64,000 nt of DNA from Mesorhizobium neociceri. Its GTDB lineage: Bacteria; Pseudomonadota; Alphaproteobacteria; Rhizobiales; Rhizobiaceae. The translations under genes and the position numbers were made by a program. Of the stretch, positions 17,644 to 24,715 are shown piece by piece (the first letter of the stretch is position 1; each line of letters begins with the position of its first letter). The notes beneath the pieces are model-generated. The model was not told the origin of the DNA. It worked only from the letters and a program-made list of their open reading frames with translations, and searched no databases. The stretch is from the NCBI RefSeq assembly GCF_013520985.1, contig NZ_JACDTY010000011.1, positions 124,001 to 188,000 on the forward strand, in the 5' to 3' direction.

Positions 17644-17761
17644 CGGGGGTTACGGCAGTGCGGTGACCTGATCGCGCGCAGCGCGGCCCTGAAGCTACAA
17701 GCCGGAAGATCAGAAGCCGTGCGTCAAGGCTCTATTCCATGCCGCATACCGAGGCTGTTGA

Positions 17762-18415
17762 TCACTCCCCAAGAATGTCAAACAGTGACGATTGATCGTC
17801 ATCGTGGACGACGCGGGCGAGAAAAACCCCCTTAATTTCAACATGTGGGTAAGCCTCGTGCAGAAGTGCTTGCGCCGCCTTGAAAGAAGCGCCTCTCGCG
17901 ATCACATCGTCAAATACAGCTATCGTATCAATAGCTTGCGGTAGATGAGGGGTTTGGAATGTCCAACCTGCCTTCAAGCTTTCAGGGTCTGGGCGATGAT
18001 TAGTATCATGAGCCGCAATGCGCTCTTGGTGTTGTATTATACAATTAATAGTCGTGGCATGAGCGCCAAAACTCCTGTTGATTAGCCTCAAAAGCCTATC
18101 GTCATACGCAGGATGCCCGATAGGCTTGCTACACGGAATTGGACACCAAGCAATTTTCGGCAACCTTTCTTTGAGCACCGCGCTACGAAGCTTTTCTGCC
18201 CAATAATCAGTAGACCGAGCCTTGTGTTTATAGCGGTGGACATTCTCGTCCCGAATCGTCGGACTCATTTTGAAGTTTAAAATGTGGTTATTCGTCTCTG
18301 ACTTATAGCCTCCGTGCGCGGTATATTCTCCGAGGTATAAGACGTAATCATCCGGCACTAGGAAGCCGTGATCGCCTCGTGTTAGGTCATCGATCTTTGT
18401 AAAGCGCGCTGACAT
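17762..18415 (-). CDS. Phosphoribosyltransferase-fold protein, putative toxin of a ShosTA-like pair
   Basis: A 217-aa protein. Residues of about 165-179 carry the PRPP-binding loop of type I phosphoribosyltransferases ('IAVFDDVIARGASFKAA'), preceded by a 'WCPIPCSKPIG' strand-loop near 90-100 like the ComF/PRTase fold. The N-terminal 60 residues are not typical of biosynthetic PRTases. Its ATG lies 29 bases inside the end of the DprA-like gene, so the two are coupled. Codon use and base composition are clearly less GC-rich than in the neighbours. In ShosTA defence pairs (from memory of the literature) a PRTase toxin is kept silent by a DprA-like antitoxin. A competence-type ComF role is less likely. 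Confidence 0.75.
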   Translation of the reverse strand: MSARFTKIDDLTRGDHGFLVPDDYVLYLGEYTAHGGYKSETNNHILNFKMSPTIRDENVHRYKHKARSTDYWAEKLRSAVLKERLPKIAWCPIPCSKPIGHPAYDDRLLRLINRSFGAHATTINCIIQHQERIAAHDTNHRPDPESLKAGWTFQTPHLPQAIDTIAVFDDVIARGASFKAAQALLHEAYPHVEIKGVFLARVVHDDDQSSLFDILGE

Positions 18416-19292
18416 TGGCTAAAATATCTTCAATACCCGAAACTCGGATCGCGCCGAGTTCCTCAAATCTATGGGGCCATGTTATATCGGGCCTACGAAA
18501 ACAGCTTTCAAGAATCAATAACGGTCGACCTTGTGCTAAGGCCGCCCGTGCTTGCGTCAGTGTCCCAGAGGTTTCCCCAGCTTCTACTATAACAGTCGCA
18601 TCAGTTAAGGCACTCATCGTTACGTTTCGTTCAGGGAAAAAGGTGCGGGTCTTATTCAAAGGCATGGCCTTGTACGCCACGACCGGGACTTGAGATATCA
18701 AAAGATGCTCTCGAGATATCTTCTCATGAATAACTCTATTCTCACGCGGATAGGACGTAGAAATCGGAGTGCCAACTACTGCAATTGTCGGGAACTTTAG
18801 TTCTATTGCTGTTTCATGGACGATTGCATCAATCCCTTTCGCCAAGCCGGAGACGGGGATAATTTTTTCAGAAATTAACCCTTCAACTATTCGTCGGGCC
18901 TGCAAAATGCCAGCATCACTGGGTTCGCGAGTTCCTACCACCGCGACGGAAGGTTGCTCCGATAGAGCCCAATAACCTTGATAATAGAGCAGCTCAACAG
19001 GATGTTTCGCCACTCGAATTTTGCTGGGGTATTCACCAGCGCCGTGTATCCTGACGCCATATGGGGCTGAGCTGAATTTCCGGATCTGCTCGTCTGCTAG
19101 CTCGGCATATTTGATTGCAGTGGGATACGGGACAAAATCAGAGGGGACGGCGAAAGGTGCGCCGCCAAACTTGTCTGCGATCGACTTAAATGATGCCGCA
19201 TGATCCAGCCACAGGGCCTCGTAAGCGCCCATTTCCAACCAAGGGGAAATGGGCTCAGAAGACTTAAGATCGAATTGCTTGGCTGCGGTCAT
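18387..19292 (-). CDS. DprA/SMF-like Rossmann protein, putative antitoxin of a ShosTA-like pair
   Basis: A 301-aa protein with the DprA core: 'VVGTREPSDAG' (118-128), 'VSGLAKGIDAIVHETA' (147-162), 'TIAVVGTPISTSYPRENR' (169-186), 'FFPERNVTMSALTDATVIVE' (218-237) and 'AGETSGTLTQARAALAQGRP' (238-257). The first 100 residues do not look like the SAM domain of DprA, and the C-terminal winged helix is missing. It is therefore not a plain housekeeping DprA. It is the first gene of a two-gene unit with the PRTase downstream (29-base overlap). The region is AT-richer than its surroundings, which suggests horizontal transfer. The 185 bases upstream hold the likely promoter. Confidence 0.85.
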   Translation of the reverse strand: MTAAKQFDLKSSEPISPWLEMGAYEALWLDHAASFKSIADKFGGAPFAVPSDFVPYPTAIKYAELADEQIRKFSSAPYGVRIHGAGEYPSKIRVAKHPVELLYYQGYWALSEQPSVAVVGTREPSDAGILQARRIVEGLISEKIIPVSGLAKGIDAIVHETAIELKFPTIAVVGTPISTSYPRENRVIHEKISREHLLISQVPVVAYKAMPLNKTRTFFPERNVTMSALTDATVIVEAGETSGTLTQARAALAQGRPLLILESCFRRPDITWPHRFEELGAIRVSGIEDILANVSALYKDR

Positions 19293-19477
19293 TTTATCTA
19301 TTTAGGGCTGCATCGCCGATTGTTCGACCGGAATCCGGTCAAGGCTTATCATTGGAACAAAACGAGAACATGCACAAGAGAATTTATATCCTAGTATTTG
19401 CAATTAGTTACGTTGCATCTTGACGCGGATCACCATTGGACAACGCTCTGCTCGGAAGTACCCTGGGGAAACATCAC

Positions 19478-19990
19478 ATGCGCACCGCTCTAGACACCGC
19501 CGCCTCTCTCGGCCTCGCCATCGGCGGCGCCTTCGGCCTGGCCGGCACTTTCGTCACCAGCGCGCCGCTGCGCGAAACGCTGTGGGCGATCGACGGCGTG
19601 GCGCTCGTGGTGGCCACCGCGCTGCTGACGATGAAATACCAGCGGCTGGGCAATGACTGCATAGCTGCGGGCTTCCTCACCTTCCTCGCCGGCGAGAGCC
19701 TGCTGCTTGCCGGCAATGCGGCGGGGCTGGAGGCCAGCGTGCCCTCCTATGTCGGCGGCATCTCGCTGTGGGCGGCAGCGCTTGTCCTGATCGGTGCGGC
19801 GAACACCTTTGCGCTGTGGATGCGGCTCACCGGCCTCGTCGCCGCCATCCTGTTTGTCGTGACCGTGGCCATGGTGCTGTGGGGTGCGCCGTTGCTGCCG
19901 ACCTCGGCGCCGCTGCCCGCCGCCGGCTATCCGTTCCTGGTGCTGACTTTTGCCGGCTGGATCTGGACACTTGTCTGGCCCAGGCAGTAA
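19478..19990 (+). CDS. Small multi-pass membrane protein, unknown function
   Basis: A 170-aa protein starting at ATG 19478 (GGGGA upstream) with about six hydrophobic stretches, including 'ASLGLAIGGAFGLAGTFV', 'GFLTFLAGESLLLAGNAAGL' and a final 'YPFLVLTFAGWIWTLVW'. There are few charged residues and no catalytic motif. I do not recognise a named family; it resembles orphan alphaproteobacterial membrane proteins. Codon use is normal for the host, so the low-G+C cassette ends before it. The next membrane protein gene begins 40 bases later on the same strand. Confidence 0.75.
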   Translation: MRTALDTAASLGLAIGGAFGLAGTFVTSAPLRETLWAIDGVALVVATALLTMKYQRLGNDCIAAGFLTFLAGESLLLAGNAAGLEASVPSYVGGISLWAAALVLIGAANTFALWMRLTGLVAAILFVVTVAMVLWGAPLLPTSAPLPAAGYPFLVLTFAGWIWTLVWPRQ

Positions 19991-20030
19991 GCAGGGGGCA
20001 TGCAGAAATGACGGGGCGGGGGATCTCGAT

Positions 20031-20780
20031 TTGCGCAAATATCTCTTGCCGTTCCTCAGCTTCTGCCTCGACTACGCCTGGGTGAACGCGGCGGTCGTTC
20101 TGGCCGACCGGTTGTTTCCCGATGTTGGCGAGGCCGTTCTCGGCCAGCCGATGTCATGGTCGGCGCGGCAGCTCGTTTCGGTGATCCTGGTCGCTCTTGT
20201 AAGGGTGGCGCACGCCTCGGTGGGCGAATGGCTGCTTTCCTACCCGCTCAACGAGCAGCCGGAAGGCCAGCGTCAATGGGCCAATGTGCTGCTCGGCACG
20301 CTCGGTGTGCTCTCCGGCATCTGGTATGCTCTGCACCTGACCGAAGGCGATGACGGCATGCCGTTCCTGTTCATGGTCGAGCAGACGCCGCTGAAGATTG
20401 CGGCGGTCGCGCTCTACAGCGCCGTCTGCAGCTGGTGTGGCGCCATGCTGCTGCGGTTCACGCCAAGGGCGAAGTTTTACAACGCCCTGCTGTTCATCTC
20501 GTTCATCCCATTGACGTTGATAAACCAGATGTTCTCCCATGACGCGCTGATCGCCTCGATGGTGGCGCGCGCCGCCAGGGACGGCCGCACCTTCCCGCTG
20601 GAAAAGGCGGAGGCGTATGCCCGCCTGGGGGTCTACTACGCCGTCGTGCTGATCGCGGTGATGCTGGCGATCCTGTATTTCTGCCGCGAGCGGCCGACGG
20701 TTACTGACGAAGGCGCCGGGATCGTAGGCGCTCCCCCTTCTCCCCTTGTGGGAGAAGGTGTCGCCGAAGGCGACGGATGA
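20031..20780 (+). CDS. Membrane protein of unknown function with repeat-derived C-terminus
   Basis: The frame from TTG 20031 (GGGG about 9 bases upstream) gives 249 aa with hydrophobic helices near 'YLLPFLSFCLDYAWVNAAVV', 'VSVILVALVRVAHASVGEWL', 'ALLFISFIPLTLINQM' and 'YYAVVLIAVMLAILYFC'. No known motif was recognised. The last 13 codons ('SPLVGEGVAEGDG') and the stop codon are supplied by a family B palindromic repeat starting at 20736, so the native C-terminus was probably altered by its insertion. The start codon is uncertain because no in-frame ATG is available nearby. Confidence 0.65.
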   Translation: MRKYLLPFLSFCLDYAWVNAAVVLADRLFPDVGEAVLGQPMSWSARQLVSVILVALVRVAHASVGEWLLSYPLNEQPEGQRQWANVLLGTLGVLSGIWYALHLTEGDDGMPFLFMVEQTPLKIAAVALYSAVCSWCGAMLLRFTPRAKFYNALLFISFIPLTLINQMFSHDALIASMVARAARDGRTFPLEKAEAYARLGVYYAVVLIAVMLAILYFCRERPTVTDEGAGIVGAPPSPLVGEGVAEGDG

Positions 20781-20879
20781 GGGGTGTTCCAGGGAACGTC
20801 AGCGCCTCACTCCGCTGGAACACCCCTCAACCGTCTCGGCGCTGCGCGCCGATCCACCTTCTCCCACAAGGGGAGAAGG
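20736..20879. repeat. Palindromic intergenic repeat, family B, copy 3 (overlaps coding end)
   Basis: A complete family B element (CCTTCTCCCCTTGTGG ... CCACAAGGGGAGAAGG). Its left arm is read as the last codons of the upstream membrane protein gene, and its right end lies 73 bases before the next start. Confidence 0.85.
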
Positions 20880-20952
20880 AAGAAGCGCTCGCATGTGGCG
20901 CTTCTCCCCCGACCGTGCGAGCGTGGCGTCTCCGATTCGGGACCCCACCGCC

Positions 20953-21300
20953 ATGCTCCGCCTCACCCTTGCCGCCCTTCTCATCGCCACCCCGGCGCAT
21001 GCCGCCGACATGGCGTTCTTTGTCAAGAACCTGCGCAGCCAGGCTGTTGCGGTGGAGCTGTTCAGCCGTGACCGCAAGATGTCGTGGCCGGGCGACGACC
21101 AGGTGTTTCTGATCGAACCGAACTCGCAGAAATCGGTGCCGATCTCGTGTTCCCAGGGCGAAAACATCTGCTACGGCGCCTGGGTGAACGGCAACGACGC
21201 GATTTCCGCCGGCGTCGGGCCGGACAACGATCAGCCGTGTGACACCTGCTGTTTCATCTGCGTGGAGAAGACGACGGAGACGATCGATCTGGTTGAGTGA
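20953..21300 (+). CDS. Secreted six-cysteine protein, paralogue 1
   Basis: A 115-aa protein with a signal peptide (1-18, 'TPAHAAD'). The mature part contains 'VELFSRDRKMSWPGDDQVF', 'ISCSQGENICYGAWVNG' and the C-terminal 'CDTCCFIC'. The second protein at 22292 shares the same layout and cysteine spacing (C-x6-C-YGAW and C-x2-C-C-x2-C, end 'ETIDLV'), so the two are paralogues. No known family was recognised; disulfide bonding or metal binding outside the cytoplasm is likely. ATG 20953 was chosen because the longer frame reads through a palindromic repeat. Confidence 0.75.
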   Translation: MLRLTLAALLIATPAHAADMAFFVKNLRSQAVAVELFSRDRKMSWPGDDQVFLIEPNSQKSVPISCSQGENICYGAWVNGNDAISAGVGPDNDQPCDTCCFICVEKTTETIDLVE

Positions 21301-21371
21301 GACGCTCGGCGAGCTTGACGCCCTTGCCGCCATCGCCCTAGCCTCTTGTCACCCACCACGAGGAAAGTTCC

Positions 21372-22001
21372 ATGGCAGGCACGGTCGAAGGCGAGAAGAT
21401 CGACGTTACTTTCAACGGCAAGCGCTGCATCCATTCGCGCAATTGCGTGCTCGGCAACCCGCATGTCTTCGTGCCCAATGCGCCCGGCGAGTGGATCCAC
21501 CCCGAGGCGGCAAGCGTCGAGCAAGTCGTGACACTGGCCGAAAACTGTCCGTCCGGCGCCATCGGCTATTTGAGGAAGGATGGCGGGCCGCAGGAGAAGC
21601 CGCCGGTGGTCAACACCGTGCGGCTGCGCGAGAACGGGCCGTTGACTGTGCATGCCGAGATCGTGCTCGGCGGCGAGACCTTCTTTCGCGCCACGCTCTG
21701 CCGCTGCGGCGCCTCGCAGAACAAGCCATTTTGCGACAACAGCCACATCAAGGCCGGCTTCACAGCCACCGGCGAGCCGCCGCTGAAGGACGCGCCGGCA
21801 ACGCTGGAGGCGCGAAATGGCCCGCTGACCATAACGCCCACCACCAACGGGCCATTCAAGGTCGAGGGCAATGCCGAAATCGTCACCGGCACCGGCCACA
21901 CGATCGACCGCACCACCCGCGCCTTTCTGTGCCGCTGCGGCCATTCGGCCAACAAGCCGTTTTGCGACGGCAGCCACAAGAGAGTGGGGTTTGTGGGGTA
22001 G
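21372..22001 (+). CDS. Iron-sulfur protein with divergent 4Fe-4S and two CDGSH domains
   Basis: A 209-aa protein in three parts. Residues of about 8-70 form a mono-cluster Fer4_19-type domain ('CIHSRNCVLG' and 'ENCPSGAI'). Then come two CDGSH (iron-binding zinc-finger-like) domains, 'CRCGASQNKPFCDNSH' near 112-127 and 'CRCGHSANKPFCDGSH' near 184-199, each with the C-x-C-x2-S-x3-P-x-C-D-x-S-H pattern that holds a 2Fe-2S cluster with one His ligand. The protein is cytoplasmic and probably acts in electron transfer or cluster handling. The start at 21372 has AGGAAAG upstream. It lies between two paralogous secreted Cys-rich proteins. Confidence 0.92.
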   Translation: MAGTVEGEKIDVTFNGKRCIHSRNCVLGNPHVFVPNAPGEWIHPEAASVEQVVTLAENCPSGAIGYLRKDGGPQEKPPVVNTVRLRENGPLTVHAEIVLGGETFFRATLCRCGASQNKPFCDNSHIKAGFTATGEPPLKDAPATLEARNGPLTITPTTNGPFKVEGNAEIVTGTGHTIDRTTRAFLCRCGHSANKPFCDGSHKRVGFVG

Positions 22002-22015
22002 GCGCCGAAACCGCT

Positions 22016-22168
22016 AATCTCCCCCCTCGAGGGGGAGATGTCGCCGAAGGCGACAGAGGGGGTCGCCTCGCGTGAAGCGCTAACCTCCATCTGCCGCAGG
22101 AAGGTCGAGCCCAGTCGGACCAACCCCCTCTGGCCTGCCGGCCATCTCCCCCTCAAGGGGGGGAGATT
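22016..22168. repeat. Palindromic intergenic repeat, family A, copy 2
   Basis: A complete element with arms AATCTCCCCCCTCGAGGG... and ...CCCCCTCAAGGGGGGGAGATT. One arm carries GTCGCCGAAGGCGAC instead of the usual GTCCGGCAGGAC, so it is a mosaic of family A and the GCCTTCGGCGA module of family B. Confidence 0.8.
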
Positions 22169-22291
22169 AGCGCTCGCTCGCCTCCGCCAATCCCCCCAAA
22201 ATCAGTCAGGCGTCACCCTTCAATGTCACCCCGCATCATGCCATGCTCGCCCTCTCGGCCGAGGGGGCCGATTCTCAATCCGGGGAACGTC

Positions 22292-22663
22292 ATGTCTTTC
22301 ACCATCACCCGCCGCATCGTCGTCGCGCTCTCGCTTGCCGCGCTGTTTGCGCCGTCGGCCTATGCCGCCGACATCACCTTCGCCATCAAGAACGGCCATC
22401 CCAACGCCATGCGCGTCGAGCTCTACAGCCAGGACCGCGACTATGTCTGGCCGGGCGACGGCAAGGACTTTTACCTCGACGATGGCGAGACCAAGCAGAT
22501 CCCGGTCTCGTGCAACGAAGGCGAGTCCATCTGCTACGGCGCCTGGGTCGACGGCGACGAGGAAACCTACTGGGGCGTCGGCCCCAACAACAAGGAAAAA
22601 TGCGAAGACTGCTGCTACACCTGCGAAGGCGGCGAGACGGAAGAGATTGATTTGGTGCCGTAG
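22292..22663 (+). CDS. Secreted six-cysteine protein, paralogue 2
   Basis: A 123-aa protein starting at ATG 22292 with a signal peptide ('LFAPSAYAAD', cleavage near 25). It aligns with the product at 20953 over its whole mature length: 'VELYSQDRDYVWPGDGKDF', 'VSCNEGESICYGAWVDG', 'CEDCCYTC' and the end 'EEIDLVP'. The mature part is very acidic. The family is unknown. Conservation of all six cysteines and of YGAW between the copies argues that both are functional and folded by disulfides or a metal. Confidence 0.8.
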   Translation: MSFTITRRIVVALSLAALFAPSAYAADITFAIKNGHPNAMRVELYSQDRDYVWPGDGKDFYLDDGETKQIPVSCNEGESICYGAWVDGDEETYWGVGPNNKEKCEDCCYTCEGGETEEIDLVP

Positions 22664-22677
22664 GTAGTACAGCCAAC

Positions 22678-22721
22678 CTCCCCCCAAGTGGGGGAGATGT
22701 CCGGCAGGACAGAGGGGGGCG
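22678..22721. repeat. Palindromic intergenic repeat, family A, half copy (left of DUF559)
   Basis: A single arm: CTCCCCCCAAGTGGGGGAG hairpin followed by ATGTCCGGCAGGACAGAGGGG. Its G-rich outer end points towards the frameshifted DUF559 gene, which begins 29 bases later. Confidence 0.75.
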
Positions 22722-22750
22722 CCGTAGAGTACCAACCTAGACAACCACCC

Positions 22751-23117
22751 ATGCCGCACGCACCATTGCCGCCTCGACATCGCGCAAACGCCAGATCAAT
22801 GCGCAAAGTCCTGACGTCAGCCGAGCTCAACCTCTGGAACGAACTTCGGGCGCACCGGCTGGATGGGGCTTGGCTTCCGCCGACAATTTCCCATCGCCGG
22901 CTACATTGTCGACTTCGCTTGTCCCGAGAAGAAGCTGGTCATCGAAGTCGATGGCTCCCAGCATGCGGGTGTGGCTGCCGGTGATGAAACGCGGACAGCG
23001 CGACTCGAACAAGATGGCTGGACAATGCTGCGGTTCTGGAATGACGACGTCATCCGCGACATCGACAATGTCTGCCAGCATATTGTGATTGCGGCGGGGC
23101 TTGGAGGCGCATCCTGA
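22751..23117 (+). pseudogene. DUF559 (endonuclease-like) gene with a single-base frameshift
   Basis: The first frame gives 'TSAELNLWNELRAHRLDG' from ATG 22751. The second frame continues 'FRRQFPIAGYIVDFACPE', 'LVIEVDGSQHAGV' and '[18 protein letters not shown]' to TGA at 23115-23117. Aligned with the intact DUF559 protein at 15229, the break falls in GGGG (22865-22868), where three G would restore the frame. The rest of the domain is intact, including the presumed catalytic E-x-D-G-S-Q-H. Recent inactivation, programmed slippage or a sequencing error are all possible. Confidence 0.8.
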
Positions 23118-23163
23118 GCGAATGACGGTGCCCAGGCTTTAGGCAGGGGAGGTCTGCGGGACA

Positions 23164-23210
23164 GCGCCCCCCTCTGTCCTGCCGGACATCTCCCCCACGA
23201 GGGGGGAGAT
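23164..23210. repeat. Palindromic intergenic repeat, family A, half copy (right of DUF559)
   Basis: The mirror image of the half copy at 22678: CCCCCCTCTGTCCTGCCGGAC then a CTCCCCCACGAGGGGGGAG hairpin, continued by the typical inner module GGCTTTCGCCAATC. The two half copies face each other across the DUF559 gene. Confidence 0.75.
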
Positions 23211-23235
23211 CGGGTTTCGCCTTGGCTTTCGCCAA

Positions 23236-23556
23236 TCACCCTAACAGCGCCCTTTGCCGCTTCGACCCACCCGCCTTGCGCCAGGAATTGAACCTATGCG
23301 TGGCGGCGGCGAAGGAGATCTTCATCTGCTGGGCGACGGAATAGCGCGACTTGCCTTCGTCGAACATGCGGTAGCAGCACTCGACGCCCTCTTCGGTCAG
23401 CTTGCCGTCAGGGGCCTTGTTGTGCGGATTGGCGGGGTCGAATTTTTCGACCTGCTGTTCGACCAGGCCTTTCAGCCGCTGCAGGTCGGCCTCGATGCTG
23501 GCGATGAGATCGAGGACGGGTTTCGGATCGAAGTGCTCGTGCGGCTTTGCCGTCAT
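23236..23556 (-). CDS. Small hypothetical protein with HTH-like C-terminus
   Basis: A 106-aa soluble protein from ATG 23556. The first half is helical and charged ('VLDLIASIEADLQRLKGLVE'). The C-terminal part, 'YSVAQQMKISFAAATHRFNS' followed by 'WRKAGGSKR', has the helix-turn-helix rhythm of a small DNA-binding domain. 'LTEEGVECCYRMFDEGKSRY' precedes it. I do not recognise a named family. It is divergent from mbfA with 167 bases between the starts; whether it shares the Irr-controlled region is unknown. Confidence 0.65.
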   Translation of the reverse strand: MTAKPHEHFDPKPVLDLIASIEADLQRLKGLVEQQVEKFDPANPHNKAPDGKLTEEGVECCYRMFDEGKSRYSVAQQMKISFAAATHRFNSWRKAGGSKRQRALLG

Positions 23557-23688
23557 CTCTGGGATACCTTTCGCTTTGCGTGTGTCCCAACCTATATAGG
23601 TGAACATTCGCTGATAATGAAGGGCGCGCCGCGCTCCGGCCCTTCAACACTTCTTGACCGGCAATTGACCGGCGACGTCACAGCGCCT

Positions 23689-23709
23689 AGTTTAGAACTA
23701 TTCTAAACT
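23689..23709. promoter_or_regulatory. Irr box (iron control element) upstream of mbfA
   Basis: A perfect inverted repeat with 9-base arms around CTA; its core is TTTAGAA-N3-TTCTAAA, the known ICE motif for the Fur-family regulator Irr in rhizobia. It ends 14 bases before the mbfA start codon, so bound Irr would block initiation. This agrees with published repression of mbfA by Irr when iron is low. Confidence 0.85.
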
Positions 23710-23723
23710 AGGGTGAATTTATC

Positions 23724-24707
23724 ATGCTTTCCCGCGTCTTCGGTTTCGGCCGCCGTCCCTTCGAATCGCTGTCGGAACAGGAGATCCTGGCGCTGGCAAT
23801 TTCGTCCGAGGAGGATGACGGGCGCATCTACCGCGCCTATGCCGACGGGCTGGCGGACACCTTTCCGCAATCGGCGAAAGTGTTCGAGGCGATGGCGGAG
23901 GAGGAAGACGGCCATCGCGATTCCCTGATCGAGCTCTACCGCAAGCGTTTCGGCGAGCGCATTCCGCTGATACGGCGCGAGCATGTGAGGGGCTATTACG
24001 AGCGCAAGCCCGACTGGCTGGTGCGGCCGCTGGGCATCGAGCATGTGCGCAGCCAGGCCGAAGAAATGGAGCAACAGGCCTATCGCTTCTACGTCGAAGC
24101 GGCCAAGCGCACCAGCGACGCCTCGACCAGAAAACTGCTCAACGATCTCGCAGCGGCGGAGCAAAGCCATGAGAATTCGGCGCATCGGCTGGAGCAGAAA
24201 CTTGTGCCGGGCGAGGTGAAGGACGAAGAGGAAAGCGCCGAGCAGCGCCAGTTCATCCTGACCTATGTGCAGCCGGGGCTGGCCGGGCTGATGGACGGCT
24301 CGGTGTCGACGCTGGCGCCGATCTTTGCCGCGGCGTTCGCCACGCATGACACCTGGCAGACGCTGCTGGTCGGCCTTGCCGCCTCGATCGGCGCCGGCAT
24401 TTCGATGGGCTTTACCGAAGTCGCTTCCGACGACGGCAAACTGTCGGGCCGCGGCTCACCGCTCAAGCGGGGGCTCACCGTCGGCGTCATGACGACGCTG
24501 GGTGGGCTGGGCCACGCACTGCCCTATCTCATCCCGCATTTCTGGACGGCGACGGCGGTTGCCGCCGTGGTGGTGTTCTTCGAATTGTGGACAATCGCCT
24601 TCGTCCAGAACCGCTACATGCAAACCCCCTTCCTGCGCGCGGCGTTTCAGGTGGTGCTGGGCGGCGCGCTGGTGTTTGCGGCAGGGGTGCTGATCGGGAA
24701 TGCGTGA
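23724..24707 (+). CDS. mbfA: Membrane-bound ferritin-like iron exporter MbfA
   Basis: A 327-aa fusion. Residues of about 15-165 form a ferritin-like diiron four-helix bundle with E-E-x2-H type ligands ('EEEDGHRDSLIELYRKRFGE' and 'AAAEQSHENSAHRLEQ'). Residues of about 185-327 form a VIT1/CCC1-type transporter with 'LAGLMDGSVSTLAPIFAAAF' and 'SIGAGISMGFTEVASDDGKL'. In Agrobacterium and Bradyrhizobium MbfA exports iron and protects against iron and peroxide stress. The start ATG 23724 has AGGGTGA upstream, and an Irr box directly precedes it. Confidence 0.96.
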   Translation: MLSRVFGFGRRPFESLSEQEILALAISSEEDDGRIYRAYADGLADTFPQSAKVFEAMAEEEDGHRDSLIELYRKRFGERIPLIRREHVRGYYERKPDWLVRPLGIEHVRSQAEEMEQQAYRFYVEAAKRTSDASTRKLLNDLAAAEQSHENSAHRLEQKLVPGEVKDEEESAEQRQFILTYVQPGLAGLMDGSVSTLAPIFAAAFATHDTWQTLLVGLAASIGAGISMGFTEVASDDGKLSGRGSPLKRGLTVGVMTTLGGLGHALPYLIPHFWTATAVAAVVVFFELWTIAFVQNRYMQTPFLRAAFQVVLGGALVFAAGVLIGNA

Positions 24708-24715
24708 GGTTCTTC

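Noticed and set aside
19370-19423. 17-codon hydrophobic peptide frame (MHKRIYILVFAISYVAS) opposite the promoter of the DprA-like gene
   Set aside because: Too short, no good ribosome site, and AT-rich DNA gives such frames by chance. A type I toxin role is imaginable but not supported.
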